Shown piece by piece: positions 36,936 through 50,500 of a stretch of 64,000 nucleotides of DNA. Numbering within the stretch: the first letter of the stretch is position 1; each line of letters opens with the position of its first letter. This stretch comes from Ochotona curzoniae (lineage: Eukaryota; Chordata; Mammalia; Lagomorpha; Ochotonidae). Made by a program: the position numbers and the translations under genes. The stretch lies in NCBI RefSeq assembly GCF_017591425.1, contig NW_024466599.1:22172001-22236000 (forward strand), in the 5' to 3' direction. Below the pieces are notes generated by a model that had not been told where the DNA came from, made no database searches, and was given only the letters and a program-made list of their open reading frames with translations.

Positions 36936-39192
36936 GTGGGGCTGGGGTGGATCGGTCACTCTGATATGGAATGTGAGGGTCCCAAGGGGTGTCTCACCAC
37001 TGCCCCAATGCCCACTCCTCCACCCACTTTTTGGAGGACCCTCACTCATGATGGTCCACCAGACTTTTTATACTTAATTTTTCTCTGTCCTTATTACTCA
37101 CACTTATTACTCACACTTCATGTCTCTGACAATAACCAGCTCTGTTACAAACCAGCACAAAGGACATTTCCTAATGAACGAGCACCTAAAAGGCAATGGT
37201 GACAGAGAAAACCTCAACCAAGGGGTTAACAAATTGATGATACTGTGGAATTTATTTTCCAGTGAACACAAATAAATGCCCCCACCCCACCCATTAGGAA
37301 GGAGCCCTTCCTCCTGGGGGTAAATGGGAACACCAAGGCCACTCAAGGAGCCCTGGGGTGCTCGCTCTGCCCTTGCCCTCCCAGCGACCCCTGGCCTCAC
37401 ACACACCTCCCACAACCATTGGCTACACAGACCTAAATCCAGGTTTTCATAACAAGCCAACAGAAATACAATGAAATTAGTATCTTGAGACACAGACCTA
37501 TGGGGTGTACTTTAAAGAGAGCATCCTCTTTAAGAAGAGCTTCTTGTTTCTCGGAGGAATTGCATTCCTGGAAGGGTTAGGAATGGATCAGGCTCCTGTA
37601 GTCTACACACACAGAGGGGGAAGAGGGAGCTCCCTTGACCAAGGTCTTGGTCTCCCGTCCCTCCCACACTATTCTCCTCCTTCTTCTGCCTTCCCTTTCC
37701 TCTCCTCTCCTCCCAACCAATATGCCATTTGGGAAGGGACCCTGAATCTCCCTCAGCTGGACTCCAACTGCTCTAAGCTGGAAGAGGATTTCACTAAAGT
37801 AAGACAGCACAGCCTGGGGTGGAACTTCCCCCAGTGATTTATCTCAGTTCAAACATATCAAACCAAGGTTGGCAGAAAGGAGGGAAACACGATGCTAACA
37901 GTATAGAACCTGCTAAGATCATAACTCTGTGGCCTTCCCACACCAGTACACAGATCCCCATGTACACTCCACTCCATGTGCTGTGGCAGCATCCAAGCAG
38001 TCACTTCCCTCTGGCTCCACACCACTTTCCATCATCATGGAATGGTGTTGATGTTATAAAACCACCTGCAGCCTCTGTCGGAGGATTTGCTCTCCATTTC
38101 GTGCTGCTGCATTTATGCTCCATGCCTGGTCCTTAGCCCACAGCTGAGTAGAGAACCAGACAGGAAGGAAACAGCCCTTCATAAGGCCATTCCTTCCTAT
38201 GCCAAGAGCTTGCCCACCTGCTGCACAGAAGTTCATCGTGAAGTTATAAAACAGCTATAGAACCTCAGCATGGTAAAGCCATGTGTACTCATTTATTCCT
38301 GGAAGGATTCAGGCCAACTCAATCACTGTTGAAATGATTTCTCATTGCCATGGTTCTTTCCCCCTTTTTGCAACACAGTAGAGCCATGTTGCTCCTTAGG
38401 GAGGGAAGAGCTGGGGACAGGAGCTGTGATTTGGGACTTACTGCATGCTGAACACATGTGATCGCTGCTCCAGCAAAGAGGGGAAACCCCACGCCCCAGC
38501 CCTGAGCTTGTCAAGTCAGTGTATGTCCAGGGCACCTGCCAGGCTCACTCACAGAGGGAGGGACGCCTGCCAGCCAACACACACAGTGCAAGGGTGAACA
38601 GAGGCCCAGCCCCGAAGCGCTGGCTGCTTTTCTCCTGTGTGAATTCTGCAGAACTCACCACACAGCAGCTCCCCAAGGGTGAGCATCACGTCATTCAGCG
38701 ACATCCTCCCGCCCACCAGGACTGTCCGCACAGCAGACAGACGCACTGCAGACCTGCAGCACACGGCTGGCATGTGTGTTCAGAGCCATCGAGGCGGGCT
38801 CTGTTGGGTCTCTCATCAAAGCTGGCCATGCCTCAAGGTGAACAGAGGTCTGGCTCCCCAGGGACACGATGAGAATGGTGCTTCTTGGGGCTCTGTATTG
38901 TGGGGAAGCGTGCTAACCTGGTGGGCTTCTGGGTCTCCGCCTGCAAGAGGAAGAGGTGGGACTAGCCAATGTTTTAGGTCTACATTGGTTTTTTCACCCT
39001 ATAGTCTGAAATGTTATCTTCCACAAAGTCAACAGGAAAACACACCCTCAGTGAAAGCTTCATCAAGCTGAGACACTGGAACAGTATTTTAACTAAAAAC
39101 CACTCCATGGAAATCGGAGTTAACCTTATTTTTCTCACACTCTTTTAGGATAAATGGGGACAAATATATTTAGAGGTTCATGCATTCAGAAC
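36936..39192. other. Intergenic, partly GC-rich, no supported feature
   Basis: The sequence downstream of SRD5A2. The part at 38500-38970 is richer in GC, with several CpGs, and has frames open on both strands, but no exon could be supported. Confidence 0.4.
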
Positions 39193-39198
39193 TTTATT
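39193..39198 (-). terminator. Candidate distal polyadenylation signal
   Basis: The plus strand reads TTTATT, so AATAAA on the SRD5A2 strand. It is about 2.25 kb past the stop codon. The alternative ATTAAA near 39951-39956 is closer to the expected UTR length. Confidence 0.3.
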
Positions 39199-39416
39199 AT
39201 ATTGAGCCCATATACACATCCACAGGGCTAAAAACAGCCCTAGAGAATTGAGAATAGTTTGATCACCAAGGAAAGATTTCAGATTCCATGAGGTTCAGCC
39301 TACACTGTCTTTAACAAGGCCTTTGATCGTGCTAACTTCAAGTGGCAATAAGGTTGGCTTTCTGTTTTTCAGTTTTGTTTTTTCCTTACTATGTAAGGCT
39401 CCAGACGGACTGGTTT

Positions 39417-39436
39417 AAAAAAAAAAAAAAAAAAAC
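39417..39436 (+). repeat. Poly(A) tract
   Basis: Twenty consecutive A, immediately beside the CTCF-like motif. No SINE body is recognised upstream. Confidence 0.9.
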
Positions 39437-39443
39437 TATGCAG

Positions 39444-39458
39444 CGCCCTCTTGTGGCA
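39444..39458 (-). promoter_or_regulatory. Strong CTCF-like motif
   Basis: The minus strand reads GCCACAAGAGGGCGC, which fits the CTCF core (CCA, then AG, then GGGCGC) with essentially no mismatch. It lies at or just past the 3' end of SRD5A2, where an insulator or loop anchor would be plausible. The orientation of the motif is minus. Occupancy is inferred from sequence only. Confidence 0.55.
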
Positions 39459-40372
39459 CAAACACACAATTGCCAAATAACCGTTCCATCCTGAGACTGC
39501 AGGCACAGCTCCTGTGAATTGAACTCTTGCTACATTTCAGTGGCCGTTTTACAGGATAATCAGAGAAGAGATTATTAGCAAAAGGCAGTTTCTAATGCCA
39601 TGCAAAGAACGAGACTTTTTGTGTACCACAGAGCCCAAGTTATACAGAAAATATATCTCACCGAGTGGGTCTTCTCCCCTATTTTCCTGCATACCAGGAG
39701 GAGAGCCAGCCTCACGAATAGGATGCCATGAACAGCTTCCCAGACCCTCCTAGCACTTCCCTGGGATACTGAGCTGTGCTGAGGGGCTGTAAAAGCCAGG
39801 CATCTTCACCTTTCAGCCCACAGCTCCTTATCTCAAGTTGGGGGGAAAAAAGGAAATTTATAAAACAAAGCAAAGCAAAACGACAGAAGGGAATCGAGAA
39901 AAGAACACATTTTGTTCCAGTGTGAATGTCTCTAGAAGCCCCAGGATCTTTTAATTCAAAGCAAATTACTCAGCCTCCATGACTCAAGAGAGATCTCGTG
40001 AATAGCATAAACGTGTATTGAGATGATTAGTCTCTGCTTTCAGCCATCCACGCCATCTTCGACCTTCCAAGTCTTCCAGAGCATCTCCCGCTGTGAGCCG
40101 ATGTTTGCTAACTACTGCCAGCGCTTACCAGAAACCCAGGAGACAAGTACTTGCAAGGATACTACCTGTGAGTGCGCCGCCCCTTCCACAGAGAGCCGGA
40201 CACGGTGGCAGTCATGCCAGCTGATCCCTTCCCAAAGCAGGGCAGACTCAGACAACCAGCTCTGTCTTTTTTGTGGAAATGCAGGGGCTGGCTAGCTGCA
40301 ATCTCCAGCTACTTATGGAATCCAGAATACCAGAGCTTTAAGCAGAACACTCCCCATTTTTAAATAGCTTGA

Positions 40373-40391
40373 TGTGTGTGTGTGTGTGTGT
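40373..40391 (+). repeat. (TG)n microsatellite
   Basis: Nine TG units, in the presumed SRD5A2 3' UTR or just past it. Confidence 0.9.
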
Positions 40392-41441
40392 ATGAGACAC
40401 AGACAGACGAGAAATCCTGAGACCAATAATACTGACGCTGCCTCTTAGCAGTTCTCTGCTTAACCCAGCACCTGGTCATGGGCCCTGGGATGGCTGGTGT
40501 GCCCATGTCTCCAGGTCACACACACCATCTTGGACAGGTCACATGGCTTGCGATAAAAAATATCCAGAAGAGGGAAGATCTTGAGCACCTCTGAGACACT
40601 TCACATCCTGGGAGACAGTACAACGTCACTTTCTCACTCCAGAGTCTCCTTATTCAGCACGGTCCCGTTAGTGTCCCAACACCCAGGTTTGCAACCTTTG
40701 TGGTTGCAACACTTCTTGACTCTCTCAGTAGCCATTCAAGGTAACATTTTTTTTCCTTTGGCTCCTAAGCAGCCTGACTCTGAGAAAGCACCCATTCCAA
40801 TGTTCTGGGATAGACTGTAATAGGGATTGAGAAATCTCTCAACAACAGAAGCAATGCACAGATCTGCAATGGAGTCAGCACATGAGTATGCTTTCGGCAA
40901 TCCAAGGAGAGGGCCCTTTCATCCAAGGTTTGCCTGGTAATTTCATAGTCTTCCAAATTAAGGGAAAGGAAGAGATGACTAGGTCTTCATGTGGGAGGAA
41001 GTTTGTTCTAGGGCTGTGTGGTTTCAGAATGTACAGCTCCACTCTTCCAGGAAGGCACACAAAACGCGTCGCTTCATTGAGCACTGGCTTCCACCCAAAC
41101 CATTTCTGACTGCCCAGTTACTCCACACAGACACAGAGACCATGTCAGGGCCATACACCTGCATCACCCACCCAAAGATTCCAGGAGAATCTTGCACTTT
41201 CCAGGAGAAGTTGCTAAGAAAGGAAAAGTGTCCATGGGACAAAGGCGCTTTCCGTAGCTCCAACAGGAGACCAGGACAGAGCTCTGGGGAAAGGTACAAG
41301 ACGCTCTGTGCCAACCCCAGTCACAATCCCCAGGAGACCTACTATTAGGAACACATGTGGTGAAGTTCAGCAGCTTCATTGTTTTCATTGGCGTGTAGGA
41401 GCTTTGCTCCTTATTATTATTCATCATAATGATCACATTCT

Positions 41442-41508
41442 TTAAAAGATGAATGGAATAAGGGCTTTCCGAGATTTGGGGTAGTCCTTAAACATTTTGA
41501 GGTAGAAC
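41442..41508 (-). CDS. SRD5A2: SRD5A2 exon 5 (coding part)
   Basis: The acceptor reads cttgtttcttag before G at 41508. The exon completes the split Arg233 codon, encodes FYLKMFKDYPKSRKALIPF plus IF, and stops with TAA at 41442-41444. The coding part is 67 bp, as I recall for human. Tyr235, thought to contact NADPH, and Arg246, a site of disease mutations in people, are both kept. Position 240 is Lys where human has Glu. The C-terminus has the hydrophobic, basic end typical of ER membrane 5-alpha-reductases. Confidence 0.96.
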
Positions 41509-44500
41509 CTAAGAAACAAGAAAGGAATAATTACAAAGTGATCAAGCGTTGAGCTCTGCTGTGTCTGAAATCTCGTTACAAGCCAATCTGCAAGCATCTT
41601 AGAATCTGGCTGCTCTAGACAGTCATTGGCATTACCTTATTTCTTCTTATTATGGTCTGTCTCGTGTCAACACTGATGCTTTTCCCCCTGGGAAGTGGAC
41701 AGAGTGATGATGTCTGTACCACATGATGACTATACTGAATGCCACTGAATTTTACACTTGAAAATGGTAGGCTTAAACTTACGTATAGTTCATTGGGACT
41801 AAAAGAAAATGAAACAGGTGGAAAGAAGTACCATGTGGTTTCCACTGATACATACAGGATACCAGAGACCACAAGGAACATGAACAAATTTAAGCCCAGA
41901 GAACTGGCAATGTTCCCAGGAAAATACCCTGACAGGAGGTCCGGGAATGTCACAAGAGCATACACTTGCATTATGGGTTGAGTCATGTGCCCCCTCCAAA
42001 AAATATACTGAAACCTGAACCTCCAGGGGCCTAAAGTGAGACCTTATTCTAGAACAGGTATCACTGTTAATATAATGAAGACAAGGTCACAGCAGGGCAG
42101 GGAGGGCTCTGAAACCTACAGGACTGGTATGCTTTAAAGAAGCAGAAAACAGACGTGGAGACAGAGCCCTCCCTTCCAACCTCCCCCCTCCCCCTTCCCT
42201 ACCCCCTCCAGAGCAGAGGCCACGTGCAGACATAGGCTGAGATGACACTGTAGCAGCAATCTCCCCTCAAGCCAGCCCAGAGAGCACAGCCCCATCCATA
42301 CCTTGATTTTGAACCTCTAACCTCCCAAACTGTCACAGAATAAAGTTTCTGGGGTTTGAAGCCACTCACGTTGGAATCTCTGGCCATGGCATCCCCATAG
42401 GGAGTCTGTGCACTAGCTAATGTTGGTAGTTCTCAAGGCATGATCAAGACGAGACACTTGGCCAAAGCACGTTAGCGTGAGTTGGGAGACCAATAACCTT
42501 TCCAATGGGTGGCGTGGGTGTTGCAGTGGACAAGATCACTGAGCCCCCCGCCGCCTGCCCTGTCTCTGGCCACGGCCTGGCCTTGCTTGACAAGCACCTG
42601 CCCAGATCCCTGTGAGCGCTAGAACTCTCTGTTGGGGCAATCTGACATGGAAGGTCACGCACTCAGTTTGGATCATGCTGGTTAACCACCTGGAGACGTC
42701 CGGCGGCACCTCTGTCCCTGGTCTGACCGCCCTCTCCTTTCCTTCTCCCTTCTCTGCGCCCCCAGGAGGCACCAGACCTGGCTGGGATGGGAGAACAGCG
42801 ACACTCACTGCTCATGGGAGGAGCCCCCTGCACCACGTGCCCGTCCTCGGTCTACCAGAGGGCAGGAAGCGGCCATGAGGAAGGCTGGTGTTGCATTCAT
42901 GCTTTCACCGATCTTCAAATCAATTTTCTCTCAGGAGTAGGGGCCCGTTCTCGACTTAACCTTCAGCACCAGGAAGTGAGTCACTACCCAGACTGCGCCG
43001 CCAAAGAAGAGTTTAAGGGGATCCCTCTTAGTCCCAGTTCCAAGTCCATGCCCACTGGAGTACCCACTCCCCTCCTTGTCTGTCTCCTATCATAACAGGC
43101 TTCCACCTTTCACATAAAGTAATTTTCAGAAAGGAGCTCAAGTTCATGCTCATGTCTGAGGCCTGACAATGACTTACTATGCTATCACTGGAATTCCAGG
43201 AATGTTTCCAGTTTATTCTGGTTCCCCAAAGTTACTGAGGTAGGTGCAACTTTAAAAGGTTCTAAACACCCGCAATCCCAGCACTTCCCAGCAGATGGAG
43301 CTGTTCGAAAATCGCATCCCTTCACGACTTTGACTATGATGAGTTATTTTGAGTTATTGAGAGTGGGATGTGAGATAGGAAGGGAGGAACAGACGTAACC
43401 CCTTGGTCTTCCAGGGAAAATTATCCTCCTGGAGTTTCCAGGAGGTTTGTGATGACCTGAACTGCTAGCACAAAACCTTGAATTAAAACTAGCAGCCAGG
43501 CCCAGCACAGTTAGCACAGTGGTAAAGTCCTCACCTTGCATACACTATCATGTTATATGGGTGCTTGTTCATATCCCAGCTGATCCACTTCCCATCCAGC
43601 TCCCTGCTTGCAGATGGCCCAAAGCCTTGGGTTTCTGTACCCATGTGCGAGACCCAGAAGAAGCTCCTGGCTTCGGATCAGCTTAGCTCTGGTTATTGCA
43701 GCCATTTGGTGAGTGAGCCAGCAGATGGAAGATCTTTCTCTCTTTCTCTCCTCCTCTCTGTAGATTTTGTTTTCCAATAAAAGTAAATAAATAAATCTTT
43801 AAAAAAAAAAACTAACAGCCAATGACCACAGACATAAGGGCATCAGAGCTAATGCTTCCCCCAGGGTACTATGTCCTGCCTATGCCCTAGAATGTTCTGT
43901 GAGGCTTTGGGAAGAGCTGGTCACAGTCCCACCCATGGTGCCCACTTCAAAAAAACATGGTGGAAGTGAACTGAACAAGCAATAAAACAGAAATTTTATT
44001 TTATTTTGCTTCTTCATGCCTAATCTGCTGCTCATTGCTGATCAGCGATGATAGCCAAGCAAGGCAGCAAGGAATCTCAACCCACATGCACAACACCAGG
44101 CACTCCTCTGCCAACCCTCCTTCAGCAAAGGTCGCAGGTCTACCTGGGCCAGCCTGTTCGTCTCAGGGGGGGAAAAAGTGGTTCCTGCTGCTGTCATCCA
44201 GTTAAATTTCAACTTTAAGAAAAGCCATGATCAGAATTTACCAATCCAGACTATTCTATCTACCTTTCTTTATAAAAATAAAACTCCTAGCTTTCTAACC
44301 TGGACTCTAGATGCCAAACCTGTCTGGGGAAGAAAGTTACATGAACTTTGTCACCACTGTTGAAGAGCTTTACCTATGGTGGTGAAAAGCACGCAGCCCA
44401 AGGAAACACAGCGAGAAAAACGCAAATGCTAATGCTGGGAGGGACCAAGTGGCCAGGGCAAAGCCGATCCATTCAATGATCTCACCCAGGAAGTTGGCTC

Positions 44501-47500
44501 CAGATACGTACGTAAACAAGCCACCTGTGTGCAGAAGAACCAAACAGTCAACAGTTGCAACTGATTCATCATGACACCAAATGCCTCCATCTTGTTCCAA
44601 AGCACACAAACACAGTTAGAACAGAGGTAGGCCTTCATACTCCTTCAACAGTCACTGGCATTCAGTGGAATCTTCTTGGAGAGAAAGAGAAACAAAAAAA
44701 CTGCAGCTGGGTGCCCGTAGAACATTCTGGACTTGTGAGTGGCAGCCCCGGCTGCTTGGTGGGCTCCGTCCAAATCCCCAGCAATCACTGCAACACTAGC
44801 TTTGGGCAGACAAGTTAGCAGGGCAGGAGGTCTGGGTTTTGCTTTCCTCTAGGAAGGAACATCTTTGGGACAGCAGGCACTGCTGGTCAGCATATATCGC
44901 ATTCACAGCCACACAAAGCAAATCAACACACCATGCAAAAATAAGGCAAAATGCAGTTGATACGAGAAATAATTAAATTCTCTTTTGGCATTTGCTCCCA
45001 CCATACACTCACACACACACACACACACACATTTAAACATATTTATACACAGTCTGTGGAAATTTAAAGTAATAAATAGGAGTCCCATAGTTCTCCTAGG
45101 GGTCCCCAATTGGTATGTGTCTTACAGCAGGCTAGCCAGGTTAGCTTCTGCTGTTTTGAACTTCTGTTTTTCATTCCAACCAGACTATTTCCACTGTCAG
45201 AACTGTATCTAGAAATCAGCACATTTCTAACGCTATTAAATATATCCAAAGTCAACTTTTATGATCCATAATAAAATGGAGAAGTTCTAACCAAAATCAT
45301 TTTTTCTCTATAGTTACATAAAAGTATTTTGTAAATCATCTTCCATCATAACTCAGAAGTTGGAAACTAACCTCGGCAACCTGGTTTATAAGAGCTCTCT
45401 CTGCTCTTCTTTGGTTACCAAAAAGTTCTGAAGTCAAAGATGCTTAACTTTACGTTCTCGAGGATGACACTGAATAAGTGGTTCTGGCCTCAGAGTTCCT
45501 ACAGCCTGGAAGGAACCACTGATCCACAGGAAAGGATCTGGGAATCACCGATGAACCCAGTAAACAGAATATTTCAATCTACTGCATTCATTTTGCTTGA
45601 GGCAGATACTCAGAGAATATCAACAATGTTTGAATTCATTTAAACATGTTACTGAATTGATACTCGTCTTGCCATTGTTTTCTTAATGAATATCAATCTG
45701 CACTAACATATCATAGTTCAGAATGTTTTTTTACTATGAACAAAGGGCTATATTTATATCAAAAGGGTAGCAACTATTGATCTATGCATATATCCACCTA
45801 GATATACTAAATGATTACTTGGACTGAGTCACTTTCACCTGCTTCTATTGGTCAACCTCATTCCCTTGCTCCTGGGGAACGATCAGGATTTCAAATATTT
45901 TGTTTGTTTATGTCCGAAAGTCTGTAATCATGCACATGACAATGTTTCAGTCAACCAGTGGTGGTACCACAGGATTATAATGGATGTGAAAAACATTCCT
46001 ATTGCCTAGTGACATTACAGTCAGTACAACATCGCCCAATGCATTCCTCAGGTGTTGATGCTGTCGTTAACACACTGACTTTACTGTCAGCCACAGAACA
46101 GTAGAGCTCACACAATTATACAGAGTATATAGCACTTTGTAACAATAATAACTATAATACTGGCGTATACAGTCACTATACTGTACTTTTACTACTATTA
46201 TTCTGGAGTAAACCTTTATTTGTCAAAAAAAAAAAAAAAAGTTAACTGCTTCAAGCTGTTCTGCCGTTAGGTGTCCAGAAGAAATCACTGGGATCAGAGA
46301 TGACTGTTTCTTACGCATTATAACCAATAAAGAGTTCCAGCATGATGAAACAGGGAAGTAGAAATTATGACCCTGTATAGACCTAGGCTAATGTGCAGGT
46401 TTGTGCCTTCTTTCTGAACGTGAAAGCAAAAGGGGAAAAAATAAGATATTTGACACAGGTTGCGTCATACAGCCTAGGTGCTTAACAAGCTGTGCCATGT
46501 AGGTCTGTGTAGGTACATTCCATGTGGCTAGCAAAACAATGAGATCATTTAAGGATACATTTGCCAGAATGGTCTGTTGTGTGTTACTACACTTACACAT
46601 CTAAGGCCTCCCATGCTAACTTCTGATTGGATAAACATGATGTTATATATTTCCATGTTTATTAAAAGGAAGTATCCAAGTACTGTCCCTAGTAATCCCT
46701 AGGTAAGTCTAGACCAATTGAGCAAGAGGACAACCATGTTGGCTGTGAAGGATTTTGCTGCTAGCCTAGAATTGCTACTCTGTGTATGTGATGGTCCTGT
46801 CTACCAGATAGCTATCTATCCACAGGCTACCCACACCTCACACCCTCGGTCTACCTTCAGGGTAGTGTGCTCTTTCCTTCTAGGGGGTTCTGAGTGCTCT
46901 CCTGAACTTCTGGATTCCCACTAGAAATGCAGAGGAGCTGTGGGTGGGACAGTGCACAAAAGAAAAGTCAAAAGCAGGTGGGTATGTACAGACTTGCTTG
47001 TTTTCTGCCTGTTCCTCCCCCCAGAATATCCCTGCTGGGACAAGCTCAAAGGAAAAGTGGGACTCCAAGGCCCAGGGGAGGATTACCTTGTGGAATCTTG
47101 TAAGTAAGTTCTCCAGGCTTCCTGAGCTGGCGCAATATATAATCACTGTGAATGTTGATGCCCATTCCCAAAAAGAACAGGAAGACACCTGGCAAGGAAG
47201 AGAGAGGGAGGGAAAGTCAAAACACAGTCTCATGTCAGCATTTTCCTCTCAGGCTACATTTTTTTTTCAAAAATGAAGAGAAGCATACTTAATTTCTGAA
47301 TCTTTGGAGTGGGAAGAGGTTGGGAAGAGTGAAGAGTGAAAAATAGCAGTCATCCCAAGTTCAAGTGGGGAAAGAGGTGTGCTATCCACTAGGCCAACAG
47401 GCTGACAGTGCATTGGAATCAGGTCGGTGATGTGAGGGAAGCAAGAAGCATCACCATCTAATACATAACTAATGAAACAAATGGGCAGGGGTGGTGGGTT

Positions 47501-50500
47501 GGCACCGAACCTACCTGGGGGGCAGCGACCAGAGTGCTGGTTCCTGGGGACCTGAGGATGTGGGCTTGTTGCGGGGACAAGCTAGGGGCATAGTGCCTGC
47601 GGGGCATGTGGGGACTGGGAGCTCATGTCTAGGCAGGTGGAACAAACTTGGTGATTTCCCAGTGTGCTTGGTCCCAGGTAATGTGAGGCGAGGTGAAGGG
47701 AGAGCCTCAGGTCAGCATGTTGGCTTGGTGTGCTGGGAGACCAGGCCTGGAGAGCCTCAATGGGCCTGGATCCTAGGTGTGTGGAAGGGTAAGGCACCAG
47801 ACCAGCACATGGACCAGGAGTTTGGGACTCTGGTGGGTGGGCCAAGCTCCAGGACAGCACACCACTCAATGGGCTTCTGAAGGCTGGACTGGAGAACTCA
47901 CATGCTCCTGGGCACACAGACTTTGGATTTACTAGGGAAAGAGGTAAGATTATATGGGAGAAGGAAGACTGCTGTGGGAATGTGTTGCAGGTGAGGAATG
48001 ACTGAGGGATTCCCAACAACAAGGCCACTGTACTTGCAGGTAAGCAAGGGGACTGAGACCTAGCAGTTTGGAGGGGAGAGGCCGGAGGACCATTGTGGGT
48101 CAGACTGATGCACTAGCCCATGTAGGAAATCTCAGCTGGGCTAGTTAGCATGGACCAAGCTGACCATCACACACCAGCCTTCACAAAAGCTAGGGTTGGG
48201 AGCCTGTTTAGCAAGGCTAGATCACAGTACCCACCAATGAGTGTCAGAATAGGGGACAGGTAATGTTAATCTATGCCATGACACTAACCAGCATGTGAGA
48301 GAACCAGGTCCAGGGGTAGAGTCTGTGGAGGATATGTGGGCCTAACCCTGTGGAACCACAAGTCCTGCTTGTTAGCTTAAGAGTTGAGGGATAAAGATAG
48401 GCCGAGCTAGGCATGACCATGGAACCTGCCAACACTCAAGGGTACTAGGGCTGTGGATAGACTGAGGAGGTCCAGGCTACAGTACCTACAGGCACCCCTT
48501 GAAGCAGGGTGTAGAGTGGCCCAGGCTGCAACATCCACCAGCTCATACAAAGGGCGGAATGGAGAAGACAGGCTATGATGGGGAGGGGCCTAGTACCCAA
48601 TGGCATATGTGAAATCTGGGTCTGGGAATGAGCATGGTGGCAGAACTTGGGAAACTCCCTGGTAAGCCATAGCTCCCACTGGTGAGCAAGTGGTTCAGGC
48701 CTGGGTGTTAGTCAGGCCAGGAAAAGTAGCTCTAACCATCAGCAAGAGTGTGGGTTGGTTTTGGAAGGGGGTGGATTGGGCAGGGCCAAACAAACCTTAG
48801 TCCACTGGCATGTGCAGAAACCAGGTTGAAGTACAAGTCACACTGAGCTAGGCTATCACACCTACCATTTTGCCTGAGCCAAGAATGGGAGCAGACTGAG
48901 CAGGGCCAGGCTAGAGTTGGGACTGGGGGCTGGCCAAGTCAGGCCAGGCTGCAGCATCTGAAGGCAAAGGCCAAGACAGGTGAGGGGCTATGCCCATCTG
49001 GGTCAGAGCAACCACTGGCATGCACAAGATCTATAGCTGGGAACAGGACTGGTTGGAGAGTTAAGAGGACACCTCAACTGGGTAGTGGCTCCCATTGGTG
49101 AGTGCAAGGACCAGAATGGGAGCTGCAATCTGGTCTGGACATGCCTGCAATGTCCCTTGGCGTGGGTGTGAACTGGGTCTGGGTGTGTCAGATTGGACTA
49201 GACTCTAGCACTTAGTGAGGCTTGTGAGAACCAGGCTAGGTGTAGGACGGTCTGGGCTAGGTCTCTGCCCCTGCCAAGTCATGGATGAGCTGTGTCTGGA
49301 TGTGGATCAGACTTGGCTGGGCTGTACACTCAACAGCAAGAACCAGAATGGATGAGGGCTGGTCAGGAAAGGCCACTGTTCCTGCTAGGACAGGAGGTGG
49401 ACTAGGTAGGACTGGACCATAGACCCACTGGTGTGCATGAGATCTGGCAATGGAAGACGTTCTGATGGAGCAGTTTGGGGAAAACCTCTGTCAGGATGCA
49501 ATCCCTGCAGGTGAATGCAGGAACTAAGGCAAAGAGTAGCTTGGTCTTAAGCAACCCAGACCAGGCCCAGTTACAATATCCACCAGTATACATATGTATC
49601 AGATCTGGGGGCAAGTCAGGCTGGGCCAGTTCATATCATCTGCTGGCAAATATAAGAACCAGAATGGAGTGAGGGACAAGCCAGGTCAGGCCACAACATC
49701 AGCCAGTTCATATTAAGGCCAGGACTGGTGGCTGGCTGGGCTAGTCTCAGCTGTAGCCCCCACCAGCATAAGCTGGAACTTGGGGTGGACCAGGCCAGGC
49801 CAGGTCAGGCTACAGAACCCATCAGCAAATGTTGAGGTGAAGCAGGACATGCCAGACTGGGCTGTAGCACATGTGTGACCTGGAGGGGTGGAGCATGAGC
49901 ACAGAAGGGAGGCTGCAGAGGGTTCCCGTGCCAGGCCACTACTCCCACTGGTGAGTGTGAGAGCTGGGATGGGAACAAGATCAGGCCAGACAGGGCTACA
50001 ACACCTGGTGGCCAGCATGTGAGCTGGGTTAGGGAGAAAACAAGGCTGAGCTAACCGACTATACCCGTTAGTGCATGCATGGGCCAGAGTAGGTGTGGGT
50101 TGGTTGGGTTTTGCCATAGCATCACCTGCCATGGCAGGTGCTGGGACTGGGGGAAAATGTTGTTGAGCTAAACTGCCGAACCACCTGGAGAGTCCAAGAT
50201 TTGGGAGTTGGAGTGGTCTCATTAGGAAATTAGTGGACATCTCTCTCTTAGGTTGCCATTTCCACCAGTGAGCATGAGACTGGGGGTAGGCCTGACTAGA
50301 TAGGTGGTGGCACCCAATAGTGTGAGTGTGGGCTGGATAGTGGGGCCGATTGGGTTGAACTAGGCTTTAATGCCCATTGACGTGTACAAGAGCTGAATGG
50401 GATGTGAGACAGGCTGGACCAGTCTGCTGTACATACTGGCAAGCACAGGAACAAGGGCAAGGGGTAGGCCTGGTGGGGCTATTGGGTGTCGTTCCAACTA

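Larger units (their letters stand above)
39193..41441 (-). other. SRD5A2: SRD5A2 3' untranslated region (extent inferred)
   Basis: The transcript continues leftwards from the stop codon at 41442-41444. Two polyadenylation hexamers are seen on the minus strand: ATTAAA (complement at about 39951-39956, giving a 3' UTR of about 1.5 kb) and AATAAA (complement at 39193-39198, about 2.25 kb). The human 3' UTR, as I recall, is about 1.6 kb, which favours the first. The interval contains a (TG)n tract and a CTCF-like motif. The true end cannot be fixed from sequence alone. Confidence 0.45.
41509..44373 (-). other. SRD5A2: SRD5A2 intron 4
   Basis: The 2865-bp intron starts gtaaag and ends ttag on the minus strand. 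It holds an LTR-like relic (41965-42400), a C-SINE (43499-43807) and no other recognised feature. The segment 42530-42900 is GC-rich with overlapping frames on both strands, but no exon is supported. Confidence 0.85.
44525..47086 (-). other. SRD5A2: SRD5A2 intron 3
   Basis: A 2562-bp intron with gtaatc and cacag ends on the minus strand. It holds a (CA)n repeat at 45008-45031 and a probable DNA-transposon relic at 45930-46620. The rest is not recognised. Confidence 0.85.

Noticed and set aside
1..39192. XDH first exons, expected left of SRD5A2 by human synteny
   Set aside because: I looked for the XDH N-terminal coding sequence and found no frame resembling it; it probably lies left of the window.
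44903..45109. Minus-strand frame with repeated Cys-Val
   Set aside because: Translation of the (CA)n microsatellite in SRD5A2 intron 3.
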